Shown here: one piece after another, positions 23,015 to 34,900 of the stretch
Position numbering within the stretch: the first letter of the stretch is position 1
How the letters are laid out: each line of letters opens with the position of its first letter
Source: Scytalidium lignicola
Lineage: Eukaryota > Ascomycota > Leotiomycetes
Length of the DNA stretch: 64,000 nt
Reading direction: 5' to 3'
Assembly: GCA_002812745.2 (NCBI GenBank)
Contig: NCSJ02000023.1
Coordinates: 1-64,000 of the forward strand
The notes under the pieces: model-generated
Database searches by the model: none
What the model saw: the letters and a program-made list of their open reading frames with translations, nothing else
What the model was told of the DNA's origin: nothing
Translations under genes and position numbers: made by a program

Positions 23015-25093
23015 TCAAGCCATGATCGCTGCGATAATGACCATAACCCCTGAATAAACAGCACCGCAAGTCATCACGTCTATGGTGATGCACCCTCGAT
23101 TTACCATTCCGGCCTGGTACAATGCACCGACGATGCCTGAAGCGACCAGGATCACGACGGTTAATCGTCCCAGGAAGTTAGGAATGACGGGGAAGGTTAG
23201 GATAGGGATGAGGACAGATCCGGCGATAGCGGCCGCGAAAATAGAGAGTGTACCATCGGCGGGAGAAAGGGCGATGGAGGAAGTAGTATTCATAGCAAAG
23301 ATGCGTGTATTTCTTTTGGTGGTTGTCGTTGTTTTGTTATCGTCGTCCTCGTTGCTCTGGTGTCGCTTGCTGATAAGTTTCTCACTGTACATGGAGACGA
23401 GATCGTCTGCCGGGTCAAGGAAGTGTGTTTCTACTTCAGCGATGGGATGTTCGGAGCGAAGATACTCGCGGTATCGGGAGATATCCGTCGGTTCTGGGGA
23501 TTCGAGCTTTTGGGTGGAATTGAAGGAAGAGAGAGCTTGGTCTGTGCATTGTTAGGACTAGTATAATAATTGGAAGAAAAGCGAAATAGGGTTGCCAGTG
23601 ATGAATGAGGTAGGTTGGAAAGATAACTCACTGTATTGCGCCATCTTATAGCCTATGCGCCCCAGGATCTCACTCTTGTGCCATTGTAGCTCGCCTCCTG
23701 CTTGAACTGCCGCCCGTCTCGAAGCAGGGACGATCAGCTCCTTGCCAAGTCGTCGTGATTGTGTGTCTGCCATGTCTAATTGATGGAGCTGCTCTTCTAG
23801 TTCACCAAGTTCGTCTTGTAGATGCAAGAGCAGCCGATGGTTAAGAGCTTCGAACTTTCGATACATAGGTTTGATCTGCGGTCGGCCCTCCTTATCTGCA
23901 TTACCATGTGTTGATAACCGTGATGCAAGCAGTTCATACCCAGTTACGGGCAACTGCTCAATGCGAGGCGGACTTTGGTGTTGGGGATGCTGATAATACC
24001 GAGGACTCAGTGCCATAGATTGAGGAGGTGGCGGAGGTGGAGGAAAGGCAGGCGGACCTCGCGGCAGCTCGGGCATCATGAATGGTTGTGCAGACCGAAT
24101 CCTTTTCTGTCTCTTATGCGCAGCTGCCATCTGAGACGCAACTTTGGCCGATACACCATCCTTCGGAGCCGCGGCAGGAGACGAATGGTTATCTTCGTGT
24201 CCTTTCACGCTTCTTTCGGGACTGCTGCTCCTATCGGTCTCATTACCGGCTGGCGGATCGGAGAAAGTATCGCTGTGGAAGCTGCTTGATACCGATGAAT
24301 TCGCTGCGTGATCTGAGCGACGGTCAAGATCGTGTGTTGCGGTCGAGTTTGCGGCTTCAATCTTAGGCGGCAGCCACTGCGACTCGGCCATGGGGTCACC
24401 CACGTGATCATGATCTTGTTCCTGGTCGCTCTCATCGTTCAGATATGAAAACACATCTGGGGCATCAGGAACGGCCGGTGATATCGGAGTCTGTGGCACC
24501 TCTTCTACTTCTGGCTGTCTGAGTAGCAAATCTCTTGTGGGCTTCTCTTGTGTGATGGTTGATATGCTTCCACTTGACACATTGGTTGCATCGGTCGTAT
24601 TTGTCTTGGTTGATAGCAGCGACGGCGATGTGAGTTTCTCCTTGGTAATCGCAACGACTGCTCGATGGTCTTCAACATGCTCGTCTTCGTCTGAGGATGA
24701 ACTAGAGCTGGAGCTCGATTCGGCTCCTTTATTCAACGAGTGTCTTCGGTGTCCATTGGTGGTAGGTCGGCGGGGTACTATTTCCTCTGATGATAAGCTA
24801 CTCATGTGCCTCGAGCTTGCTGTAACTTTGCCTCTTGTCATCACATTGTGTTTGTTGTTGGCTGGTGCCGACGACCTATGAGACCTCCTTGACCTCTCTC
24901 TGCCAGTGTTCGCCCTGGCTGATGGCATGCTGCCCTCATGCAGCGATCGCTTTACTTGCGTAGATGTGCTGTTTCTATCGCTGTGTTCGTGGTGGTGGCT
25001 CACACCATTTCTTTCGACAGCCTCAGCCTTGCCTCCCCTTTCTAAATGCTCAGTGATGGATTCGACAAATGGAGCGCTGTATTTGGCAGTCAT
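23015..25093 (-). CDS. DUF6594-domain membrane protein with long disordered N-terminus
   Basis: Exons 25093-23632 and 23541-23015 give 662 aa. The start is the ATG at 25093 (MTAKYSAPFVESIT); the longer frame starts at a non-ATG codon. The first ~385 residues are Ser/Asp/Pro-rich and disordered, with a run of nine Ser (SSSSSSSSS) and a proline run (PPPPPPP). Then comes the DUF6594 core: YRKFEALNHRLLLHLQDEL, a Leu/Glu coiled coil, GGELQWHKSEILGRIGYKMA, and across the intron QYNQALSSFNSTQKLESPEP. The C-terminus has three hydrophobic helices (SIFAAAIAGSVLIPILTF, LTVVILVASGIVGALY, AVYSGVMVIIAAIM). Members are abundant in filamentous ascomycetes and of unknown function. The protein is probably an integral membrane protein with a cytosolic coiled-coil head. 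Confidence 0.88.
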
Positions 25094-26419
25094 GTCGCAG
25101 CGGAATCTACGGGGCAAACAACTTATCAGCTGTGATCAACTCGTATCGCGACGGAACTCAAGCCGAGAGTCCATCTCAGATCAAATCATATCGTGGGCTG
25201 TTATTGCGCGGGCGACCAGGGGCATACCTTGCTTGCTCAATTGTGTCTGGCGGTGTAATGATGTTTGATAGTTTGCTGGACGCCTACAGGTGCAGATGCG
25301 CGGCGACCATGATGAATGGAGATGTTGGACAGGACAGCGATCGAGCAGCATGATTGTGCTATATGATTTCTCTGTCGGCGCGTCTCCTGGGCAAAGGTTG
25401 TGTGATCACCCCCTCCCTCAGTCTCTGGCTCTTTCTATGTGAGACTCGAGACTGATGTCAGCGCGTTCCAGCCGCGTTTCAAGCTATTTCGGCGATGGTG
25501 GCAGTGAGCAAACGGCTGTGAATGGCCTGGACGCGCAACCTCAATCTCCCCGAGCCGTCCAGTAATATCCAGGAATAGCAGTTTCCCTTCCTTCGGCGTT
25601 GCCCTGGGCCAATCGAGAGATGCGGTTTGGAATGGAGGGTGGTGGATGTTTATTTTTGTCTTTGTCCTGTCTCGTGCTCTCTATGCTCTCTCTATGCTCT
25701 CTGTGCCGCTTTCCTTTGCTTTTTGCTGTTGCTGTTGCTGTTTGCTTTTGATTCCGGCTGTGGTGCAGCAGAGCGTGCTGTGGGTGCAGTGCAGTGCCGT
25801 AAAATGCCGTAAAGTGCAGGAATTGATTAATTGATTAACCGTAGTTGGGTGCAAAGGTTGAAGCTCCTTCATGCAAACAGCTCAGCTCCAATTGATACAG
25901 TAGCTTGCTGCTCGACCGTCGCACGAAAAGTAATAAACAAAAACTCACCACCAATATCACGGTAGCACAACGTGCACCACAGAAGATAAACGTGATGGAA
26001 TAGAATTGCAGAGAAGACAATCGCAATCTCTGAGAGGTTCGTGGTGAGCGAACGCGCTGTTTTTCTATCCAGCGAGTCACGCTCCATTGCCCCAATCCGC
26101 TCTCCGGACGACCAATACAAGAGCAACACATGCCACTTCTCACGCGCGCTGCAAGAAATTCTTTCAACCACCCGCAAAGTCACTCGCATGCAACGTAAAC
26201 TGCCACTCTCACCGAATTCATCCGGGGGCATGGTGTTTGGGGCATAGGAAGGCGCTTCCATTTGCTGAAGATCCCCAGTTCTTCTCTGCGCTAAACACCT
26301 CGATCTAGCTAAAAGTTTACACCTTGGGATTTGTGAGAGCCGATCTGTCTTTGTCTCTAGAGTTTTACCAAGCTCATCTGCGTCATCAATTAGCCCCCAG
26401 GAACTGCACATCATCTGCA
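25094..26419. promoter_or_regulatory. divergent 5' region, DUF6594 gene / GATB
   Basis: A 1.3-kb spacer between divergent start codons. It contains CT-rich and (GCTGTT)n-like stretches near 25640-25760 and overlapping open frames at 25835-26420 (minus) that have no recognisable product. No TATA box is evident. Confidence 0.45.
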
Positions 26420-28303
26420 ATGACGCGCATTGCCACTCTAGTGCTTAGAGAATACCTCCTATGGGGTCGCATCCCCACGACTGGGTGTCTTCGACGGCCA
26501 GCTGGAGGATCAGGAGCTACACGACGAATATACACGCCAAGATATCAACTGCAACGAGCTTTGCATACGACCTCCGAACCTGGATCTACAGCTGCACCTG
26601 CAACTGCAACAGATACTCCAGACATTGTGCCGTTTCGCAAACAGCTCAAAGACGAAGCAAAGCAACGCAAAGCCGAGGGCCTGCCTAAAAAGGCAAAATC
26701 AAACAACCAGGAACTTGATAATTGGGAATTGACGGTTGGCATTGAAATCCACGCCCAGCTCAACACTGCTCGAAAGCTCTTCTCATCTGCTGCCTCGACG
26801 ATAAATGACGTACCAAACACGCATGTCTCGTTCTTCGACCTCGCCCTTCCCGGTTCGCAACCCCAATTCCAAAAAGCAACCCTCGTTCCTGCCATCCGCG
26901 CTGCGCTGGCCCTGAACTGCAACGTCCAGCACCAATCCAAATTCGACCGCAAGCACTACTTCCATTGGGATCAACCGTCGGGCTACCAAATCACACAATA
27001 CTATGAGCCATTTGCAAAAGATGGGTATATCACGCTGTATGCACATGACGGCATTGCCAAGGAGGATGGAGAGGTGGTACGGATTGGCATTAAGCAGGTG
27101 CAGATGGAGCAGGATACAGCGAAGACCATCAGCCAACCCGGCGATGTGCATCTCTTGGATTTTAATCGGGTTGGGATACCGCTGATCGAGATCATTACCT
27201 TGCCACAGATTCATTATCCTGCTACTGCTGCAGCTTTAGTAAGGAAAATTCAGACCTTGTTGGAGGCGGTTGATGCTTGTGTTTTGGGTATGGAGTCTGG
27301 TGGTCTCAGAGCAGACGTGAATGTGTCTGTGAAGAGGAAAGACGGTGGCGGTGCTACCACAGATGTTCAATCATACGCCGGTATTAGTGGCCTTGGACAA
27401 CGAACTGAAATCAAGAATCTAAGTAGCTTCAAGGCGGTTGAGGATGCCATTATCGCAGAACGAGATCGCCAAATAGCTCTGCTCGAAGCTGGGGGCGTGG
27501 TGGAGGGCGAGACCCGAGGATGGACAATTGGAAGCACGGAAACAAGAAGGCTCAGGGGCAAGGAGGGAGAGGTTGATTACAGATACATGCCGGATCCTGA
27601 TCTAGGTCCGGTTGTCATTGGCGAAGATCTGATAAAGCATCTCGAGGATAAGTTAGGGGTATTACCAGATGAAGAGCTAAATATCCTGGTAGAAGAGTAC
27701 GGCCTCACTGTCAAAGATGCCATGTCTTTAATGGCTCTCAATGACGGAGGCCGCGTCGAGTATTTTTGGAATGTCGTCGATGAATTACTTCAGCTAAAAC
27801 TAGAGGATAAGCAAACGCGGCTTGGAAAACTGGCCTGCAATTGGGTCCTTCACGAGATGGGTGGCCTAACATCAGATTCAGAGGAAGATTATTCCAATCC
27901 TCTTCAAATCACCGCCTCAGGAGAATGCATAATCCCCTCCCACGAACTTGCGACTCTTATCCACCACCTCGATTCCAAACGAATAACGGGCCAGACGGCT
28001 AAGCGATTACTTGCATCCCTTTTCGAAGCTGCCAGAGGCCCCAATGCCGTCAAAGGTGGGGTTGAACAGTTGATTGAAGAGAATGGATTGTGGTTGCGAC
28101 CTATGAGTGAACAAGAGTATGACGAGCTTGCAAGAAGCGTGATTGAGAATAATATGAAACAAGTAGAGGATATTTTGAAGGGGAAGATGGGGAAGATTAT
28201 GTTTCTTGTTGGGCAGATGATGAGGGAAGGCGAGGAAGGGAGAGTCGAGCCTCAGGAGGCAGAGAAAGTATTGCGAAGGCTCGTTGAGGAGTATCGAAAA
28301 TAA
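26420..28303 (+). CDS. GATB: glutamyl-tRNA(Gln) amidotransferase subunit B, mitochondrial
   Basis: GatB/Pet112 is the subunit of the GatFAB amidotransferase that binds Glu-tRNA(Gln); the complex converts it to Gln-tRNA(Gln) for mitochondrial translation. This is a single exon of 627 aa. The ATG at 26420 (MTRIATLVLREYLL) is preferred over the in-frame one at 26324 because it begins a typical Arg-rich presequence. Hallmarks are WELTVGIEIHAQLNT at about residue 104, KHYFHWDQPSGYQITQY, GIKQVQMEQDTAK, LLDFNRVGIPLIEI, ESGGLRADVNVSVK, GQRTEIKNLSSFKA, and the C-terminal GatB/YqeY-type helical domain with NGLWLRPMSEQEYD. Length is slightly above yeast Pet112 because of the N-terminal extension. No breaks. 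Confidence 0.97.
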   Translation: MTRIATLVLREYLLWGRIPTTGCLRRPAGGSGATRRIYTPRYQLQRALHTTSEPGSTAAPATATDTPDIVPFRKQLKDEAKQRKAEGLPKKAKSNNQELDNWELTVGIEIHAQLNTARKLFSSAASTINDVPNTHVSFFDLALPGSQPQFQKATLVPAIRAALALNCNVQHQSKFDRKHYFHWDQPSGYQITQYYEPFAKDGYITLYAHDGIAKEDGEVVRIGIKQVQMEQDTAKTISQPGDVHLLDFNRVGIPLIEIITLPQIHYPATAAALVRKIQTLLEAVDACVLGMESGGLRADVNVSVKRKDGGGATTDVQSYAGISGLGQRTEIKNLSSFKAVEDAIIAERDRQIALLEAGGVVEGETRGWTIGSTETRRLRGKEGEVDYRYMPDPDLGPVVIGEDLIKHLEDKLGVLPDEELNILVEEYGLTVKDAMSLMALNDGGRVEYFWNVVDELLQLKLEDKQTRLGKLACNWVLHEMGGLTSDSEEDYSNPLQITASGECIIPSHELATLIHHLDSKRITGQTAKRLLASLFEAARGPNAVKGGVEQLIEENGLWLRPMSEQEYDELARSVIENNMKQVEDILKGKMGKIMFLVGQMMREGEEGRVEPQEAEKVLRRLVEEYRK

Positions 28304-29058
28304 TCACTATCTAGCTGCCTTGGTCACAGATACATTTCTGTATCATTACTCATCTGCGGATACGTTCTCTGTTGTGCACATCCACAGTAAAGGTATTATA
28401 AGACAACCTTTCGAGGTTATCATCTTTAAAGCGAGACCGCACTATAAGATAGCGTTATTCTTTAACGGCCAGCCTTACCCGACGCCAAAAAGTCAAAGTC
28501 AACCCCATCACATCCGCATCGCATTAAGATTTAGTCATGTATTATCAATATCAACGACAATCTACGATATCCCCTCAAATTCAATTGACAAATATTATAC
28601 ACTATCAAACACAATCTGCAAATCCCGGTAATAACATACTAATCATGCATTGACGTTACATCCAGCAACTCTTATCTCACGCTTCTCCGCCATACTCGTG
28701 TAGTTCTCCAGAATGTCGATCCCCAGTTGGCTGCCTGCAGCAAAAGAGTTATCTCATATCTTTCCGAGGACTTGGATGCATCATCACCTTCCTTGTGGCA
28801 AAGGCAGATCATCGCAATCAATGATGATAGGCTCCATCATCTTTGATATCTGCTATATATGCAGGGGTACAGTTAATCATAATATTACAATATGCCGTTT
28901 TTTTNGTGATATCTACAACGAAAGGTGGGGTTGAAGTAGGTATATCTTTCTTAACTTTTCTTCCCTGTTGATCTCTCACGATTTTATTTCCTCTGCTGGT
29001 ACAATTCTAGATTCCATAGGTATAGTAAAGTAGATTTCATTGCAAAATATCGGTCATA
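28304..29058. promoter_or_regulatory. 5' region of DUR3-type transporter with GATA sites
   Basis: A 755-bp spacer between GATB and the transporter. HGATAR sites (the AreA/Nit2 type) are seen at 28672-28677 and 28749-28754 (as TTATCT) and 28825-28830 (TGATAG), about 230-390 bp before the start codon. Urea transport genes are classically nitrogen-regulated through such factors. In AT-rich DNA some of these are expected by chance. One N lies at 28905. Confidence 0.4.
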
Positions 29059-31284
29059 ATGGCCGGCGATGGCATCCAGATCCTGGACAGTGGTGTTGGA
29101 TATGGTATTGTCGTAGGCATAGGCGCTTTCTTTGCTCTTTTGATGTAAGTTCAAGATTGTTCGTTCTCAGAACCGTCTTCGTATTAGGAACCAGAGCTTA
29201 CTCAACATACCAGGCTTGCAATTACTTACCTTCAAAATCGCTTTACATCTTATTCGACCAAACAGGCCGAAGAATTCAATACTGCCTCCCGTAATGTCAA
29301 GCCGGGACTTATTGCGGCTGGCATCGTCAGCTCATGGACATGGAGCGCGACTCTCCTCACTTCTTCAACATTTGCCTACTCCTATGGTATCTGCGGGCCA
29401 ATGTGGTATGGTGCAATGGGAACATGGCAGATTCTGCTCTTCACCCTGATCGCCATCAAGATCAAAGCCAATGCGCCTGGAGCCCATACGTTTCCTGAAA
29501 TTATACTTTCTAGACACGGCCGAATAGCGCATCTTACATACCTTTTCTATGGCATCGCCACGAATATGCTTGTTGGAGCATGCCTCGTCCTCGGCGGAAG
29601 CCAGGTCGTGGGGGCTTTATCAGGAGTCAATATATATGCAGCATGTTTTCTGATCCCTCTAGTGGTGGCAGCATATGTCATAGCCGGTGGTCTACGAAGC
29701 ACCTTCATCGCCGACTACACTCACACGGTAATCTTATTCGTTGCGATCTTCGTATTTGGGTTCAGCATGTACGCAACCAATCCCGCTGTCGGCAGTCCGA
29801 GTAAATTCTACGACCTGCTCGTCGAAGCAAGTGCCAGATCACCGATTGCAAGAAATCACGAAGGCTCTTATCTTACCTTCAAGTCCATTGACGGCCTCGT
29901 CTTTGCCATTGATCTCTTTGTGGCAGGCTTTTCCACAGTCTGGTTGGACCAGGCATACTGGCAACGAGCAATAGCTTCGAGACCCGAAACGAGCGTGAAG
30001 GCATACATCTTTGGTGGCATGGCATGGTATGGCATCCCTTTTGGCTTCGCCACCGCAATGGGTCTAGGATGTGCTGCACTCACAGGTAGCACATCATTCC
30101 CTACCTATCCGAATCCCTTGTCAGCGGCCCAAAATGGCGCTGGTCTCTCTTCTCCAGCAACAGCCATCGCTCTTCTAGGGAAAGGGGGAGCAGGCCTCAT
30201 GTTGCTACTCCTATTCATGGCAGTCACTTCTTCCACCAGCGCAGAACTGATAGCCGTGTCATCTTTGCTCACATTTGACGTTTACAAAACCTACCTCCGA
30301 CCAAGAGCCACATCCACGGAACTCGTTAAGATATCCCACTACGGAATTGTGCTATATGCGGTTGTCTTGGCTGCCTTTTGTTGTATCCTCAACGCTGCAT
30401 CTATAAATCTTACATGGATCCTCACCGTCCTAGGTATAATCGTCGGCGGCGCCGCAATGCCTGTGGGTCTTATTCTTCTCTGGTCACGCATGTCCACAAT
30501 CGCAGTTCTCTTGTCTCCCTGGATCGGTTTTTTCTGTGGACTCATAGCCTGGTTCGTCGTCACTCATCTCCGCAGCGGCGTCATCAACGTCGCAACTACC
30601 GGAGATGTAACCAACGCCGTGGCAGGAAACGTGACAAGCTGGGGAACAGGTTTTCTCATGGCGATTGTCCTATCCTACCTCTTCCCGAAGAAGTTCCAGA
30701 GCGATGACCCAGAGGCTATTGCGCGTGGGAACAAAATCAATGGCATCTCACCTTCAACTCACGGTACTACTACGCCAACGATAGATTCACCGCCCACTGG
30801 CACTGTATTATCTGACGCGATAAACGAGAAAGAAGGAGAGAGAGGTGACAGTAAAGAAATAAAAGAACCACCCTCCGACCCCGCTCCAGACACCCTCGTC
30901 CGAACCGGCAACGAAGTTGTCGACTACCTCGAAGCATCACACATCCAGCCCATGTCCCCCGCCCTCGTCAAACGCGCCACACGTCTCGCGGTGGGATTCA
31001 ACATCTTGTTCCTCTGTGTAGCCATCCTCTTCGTGCCCTTTTTGCTGTTTGGTGGCAGCTGGGTGTTTACGAGGAGCATGTTTATTGGGTGGTGTGTGGT
31101 GAGTTTTATTTGGGTGTGGTGTAGCATGATTATTTGTGTTGTTTGGCCGGTGGTGGAGAGTTGGGGGACTATTTGGAGGATTGCGAAGGGGATTTTTGGG
31201 AGGGGGNTAGGGTGGGGGGGGTATGATTGGAATTGGTCTCTGACGATAATGGGGGGTTTTGTTTTAAAGATTATTAGTGTTTAA
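29059..31284 (+). CDS. DUR3: DUR3-type urea/polyamine transporter (sodium:solute symporter family)
   Basis: DUR3 proteins import urea and polyamines across the plasma membrane by proton-coupled symport. Exons 29059-29144 and 29214-31284 give up to 718 aa. The ATG at 29059 starts MAGDGIQILDSGVGYGIVVG. The intron joins FFALLM to LAITYLQNRFTSYSTKQAEE, followed by the family hallmarks FNTASRNVKPGLIAAGIVSS and SSTFAYSYGICGPMWYGAMG. About 15 hydrophobic helices are visible, with DYTHTVILFVAIFVFGF and FMAVTSSTSAELIAVSSL in order, and a hydrophilic loop rich in Glu/Ser/Pro at about residues 540-600. An N at 31207 after five Gs leaves the C-terminus uncertain. With the N dropped a TAG follows GIFGRG at 31208-31210; with it kept the frame runs to 31284 through a Gly/Trp-rich tail unlike the family. 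Confidence 0.93.
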
Positions 31285-31921
31285 TTGTTTATTGGTGTAT
31301 GATGAAGACCATGATTGGATATTTTCAAAGAATGTGGAGAGGTTGGCCTTTAATAACTATTGGGAGGGGGAAATGTTGGATGTTAGAGATAGGAAGTTAA
31401 GCCGCGCTAGAGACATAGCCTTAGACCTAGTCTGAAACAATTATATCCAGTGATATCTATATATAAGATAAACAAGGTGTTAAAGGTATCGAGTTAGAGA
31501 CCAGGTTCCGTGAAAAGGTGTGATTACCTCGTGGCTTTCCCTCGGGGATTAGTATCCTTCGTGTTTATCCTTTTAGTGGTAATATCAGGTAATTAATTTC
31601 AGCATATCTTTCTGTTGAATAGCGTTATGTAATATTGAAAAGATGTGAATGTCAGTGATACAGTGTTTTGGTTATAATCTCTATTAGTTGCACTTTCGAG
31701 AGGTTAATTTAAATTCTCTTTATCTAGTTCTGGAACTTGAAGGTTCTCTTAGTCGTCCAGACATAGATTGGGATAACGAAGTCAAAAACGATAGACATAA
31801 AACTCCATTTTAAATTTGAAGTTTCTCATACCAATTTGAATCTACATCTCTACATATTCATTTACGTACTGGAAACAACATATTTATTTATTTATTTTCA
31901 TATTTACATCTGTCTCTCCAA
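31285..31921. other. intergenic, convergent genes
   Basis: AT-rich 3' flanks of the transporter (plus) and the ankyrin gene (minus). No gene, RNA or repeat was recognised. Confidence 0.5.
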
Positions 31922-34900
31922 TTAATGAAAAACATATACATCCTCAGCAAGAAACGTTACATCCGGTTTCTCCTTCAATATTCCATCCCATGATCGCTCT
32001 TTTAACAGGAGAGAGACAAGTTTTATTGGGAACGAATTATGCTTCACCTGTAGTTCCGTAACGGGGCTCGGCGTCTTGTGCACCACTACCCAGCTCTTTC
32101 CTCCACACTCCCCGACCCAATACTTTCTCCTATCTTGAAGTTTCCACTCCTCCTTAGTGATATTTGGAACAGCAGATACTGGCGCCTTTCCAGAAAGGTT
32201 TTGACATACTGCTGTGGAGAGTAATTTTCCCTCACACCATTTCCCTGCTACGGTATTTCGACATCTGTGGTTTGGTGACTCCAGACAAAGGGAGCTCATG
32301 ACTGCAAAGGTCGCACACCACTCTGAATCTTTTAGGATATTGTACCATGCATCACTCTGTTCAGGGCGGATCTTGACACATGAACGTGCGTTTGAGCCAT
32401 GCGGCCACAGTATCGAGAAAATTTNCTCGTTCCTGTCAAACCCCGTATGTCTGAGAAGGTTTAGCAGCTTCCCCAGTACTTCTTTCATGCATTCTGTTTC
32501 GTCTTTATGGAGGCTCCGAGCCCACTCGGTGAAATTCCCGCTTCCTGTGATGGCGGATTTTGCTCTAGTCTTCAATGCATCCCATCCTTCAATCCTGAGG
32601 CCATCGATATAAGAAAACAAGGGCTCTTCAATCAAAGCTCGTAAAGGAACCCGCCGGCTAACTCCAGTACAAAGGCTTACTTGAAGGCCCCAAGGTTCCT
32701 CGAATACAGAAAAGTCCTTGTCCACATCCCATCTGTCTAGAAGGACCGTTTTCAGAGTTACGCCAGGTGACTTGGCATATGTAGCACCGAGTTGAACTGT
32801 AACATAGTTCCCAGCTTGAATCACTGCTTGCATCTCACTAAGTTTCCATGAGTTAGGTGCTGTCCCCAGATGTTCGAGATATGGCTGCGATAACTTGCGA
32901 CTCTCTTCAGTATTCAAAGGGCAGATGTCGTTCATATTGACAGCTCCGACCAGAATCGTGTCCCGATAACTAAAACTCTTAGATCGAGCTTCAGAACTAT
33001 CGAATTCTGCCTCCCAGTGAAACAAGTAGTCTCCATTTTCCAGCTCATAATATGGCTTAATTATGCCCCCTCTGATCCCAAGCCCATACAATCTCTCCCC
33101 AAATGGGGCATCGGCATCTGCAATAAAATACCCCGGTCCCCATGTATCCACGATGGCTTCACATGTCCCAGACAAAACAAACCTTTTTTCTCCATCTGAA
33201 AGAGCTTCTGGAGTGAAGTGGGTACTTCTAAAAACATAAACTTCGTCACGGATCATGTCTCCCATGCAGGCTAATCTTCGACGCTCAGCGACAACATGTT
33301 GTGCTTGTGTCAAACATCCCCCAAGTGTAATTTTGAGCAAGGGGTCCTTTAAGAAGACTGGGTGAAATTTACCTGCATGTCCCTGAGAATATAGAGAGAA
33401 TCCCAGACACAACACCTGCACAGTAAGTGAGCATAAATGCAGAGTGTAGGGAGTCGTTATCAAAGAAGACGATATTTGAAATAGCCTATCCATAATACTC
33501 ATACAAGTAGCCACGGCTGTGGACAGAGCCGGGGAAGTTAATCCGTCTCTTTTGAGTATCGCAATATCGTCCGCCAGTTTTTTGAGGGTCCCAAAGGTAA
33601 TGGTATTCAGTTGTACCACTGGGATTTCGCCGCCCGAGGGTTCGAGTTTATGTTCATTCACCGTAAGAATTGTAAATTGGCTGCAACCAAATCCGGATTC
33701 CTGGAATATAGAAGCCGCAGCATTTAGACCTTTGATTGATTTGTCTAATTGTGTCATCAGCCTTGGATAAGAGCCAGATTGTTCAGTCCCAGATTGTATC
33801 ACTGTTTGTCGGAGATCTTTCGTGCCATAATATACAGTCGCCTTCAGATCAGTAAATTCAACTTCCTCTAACTCACGCTGATTATATTTGTGAGAAGGAG
33901 GAAACGCGCCGGCCAGCCCGCAGAGCACGATAACGTTTTTTTCCATTTCATCTCGTTTGACCTTGAGTACGGATGGGTCAACGAGACGCTTGTTCCGTGG
34001 ACCAAACGATTGTTCGTTATGTGCGCAAAAGCAGAGATGGAAATCAACATCGAGATCGCCTTTGGGAGTATAGGTATCTGATTCATCAAAAGGAGCCCAG
34101 GTGTTGATGATCTTCATTTTGGTTAGTAAAGAAGCAATATCCTTGACCTCTTCACCAGCGTTTTTGAGATCAAGCAGCCAAGCAAAGTTTTGCAGAGCGA
34201 TATGATCGAAGTAATTGGTGAGCAAAAGCTCCACGATTTCCTCATTTCCTTTATTCAGGGCAGCCTCCAACAGTGCCGGCCCATACCCACTTTTTNACTG
34301 CTAGTAAAAANCATCGCATGGCCGCTGCCGTCTCTTTGGTTAGACTCTAGATAAACGCCATTCTCAAGTAGCACTTTCACCACCCCATCATGCTCTTTCT
34401 GTACGGCCAGTAGAAGAGGGGTTCGTCCAAGAAGGTCGCTGTGTTCCGGATTCGCACCCATCCTAATCAAAATACTTACAGTTGCATCGTGCCCATTTTC
34501 CGCAGCCAACAACAGCGGTGTTCGTCCACTGTTGTCTTGAAAATCTATATTAGCGCCCTTGTCTAACAGTAGATCAACTACTGTTCTATGACCATTCTGT
34601 GCAGCTAACAATAGTGGTGTTTGATCATTTTTGTCTTTAGACTTTATATTAGCACCCTTGTATAACAGTAGATGAACTACTAGTTCATGTCCATTCTGTG
34701 CAGCTAACAACAGTGGTGTTTGGTCATTTTTGTCCTTAGACTTTATGTTAGCACCTTTGTCTAACAGTAGATGAACTACTAGTTCATGTCCATTCTGTGC
34801 AGCTAACGACAGTGGTGTTTGGTCATTTTTGTCTTTAACCTCTATATTAGCACCCTCGTATAACAGTAGATGAACTACTGCGTTTTGACAATTTGTCACT

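Noticed and set aside
25835..26420. Overlapping minus-strand frames (110 and 183 codons) upstream of GATB
   Set aside because: Two overlapping frames cover the same DNA, neither has a recognisable domain, and they overlap the GATB leader.
32425..32425. Dropping this N like the others
   Set aside because: Removal leads to an early stop, while keeping it as a base preserves the long downstream frame.
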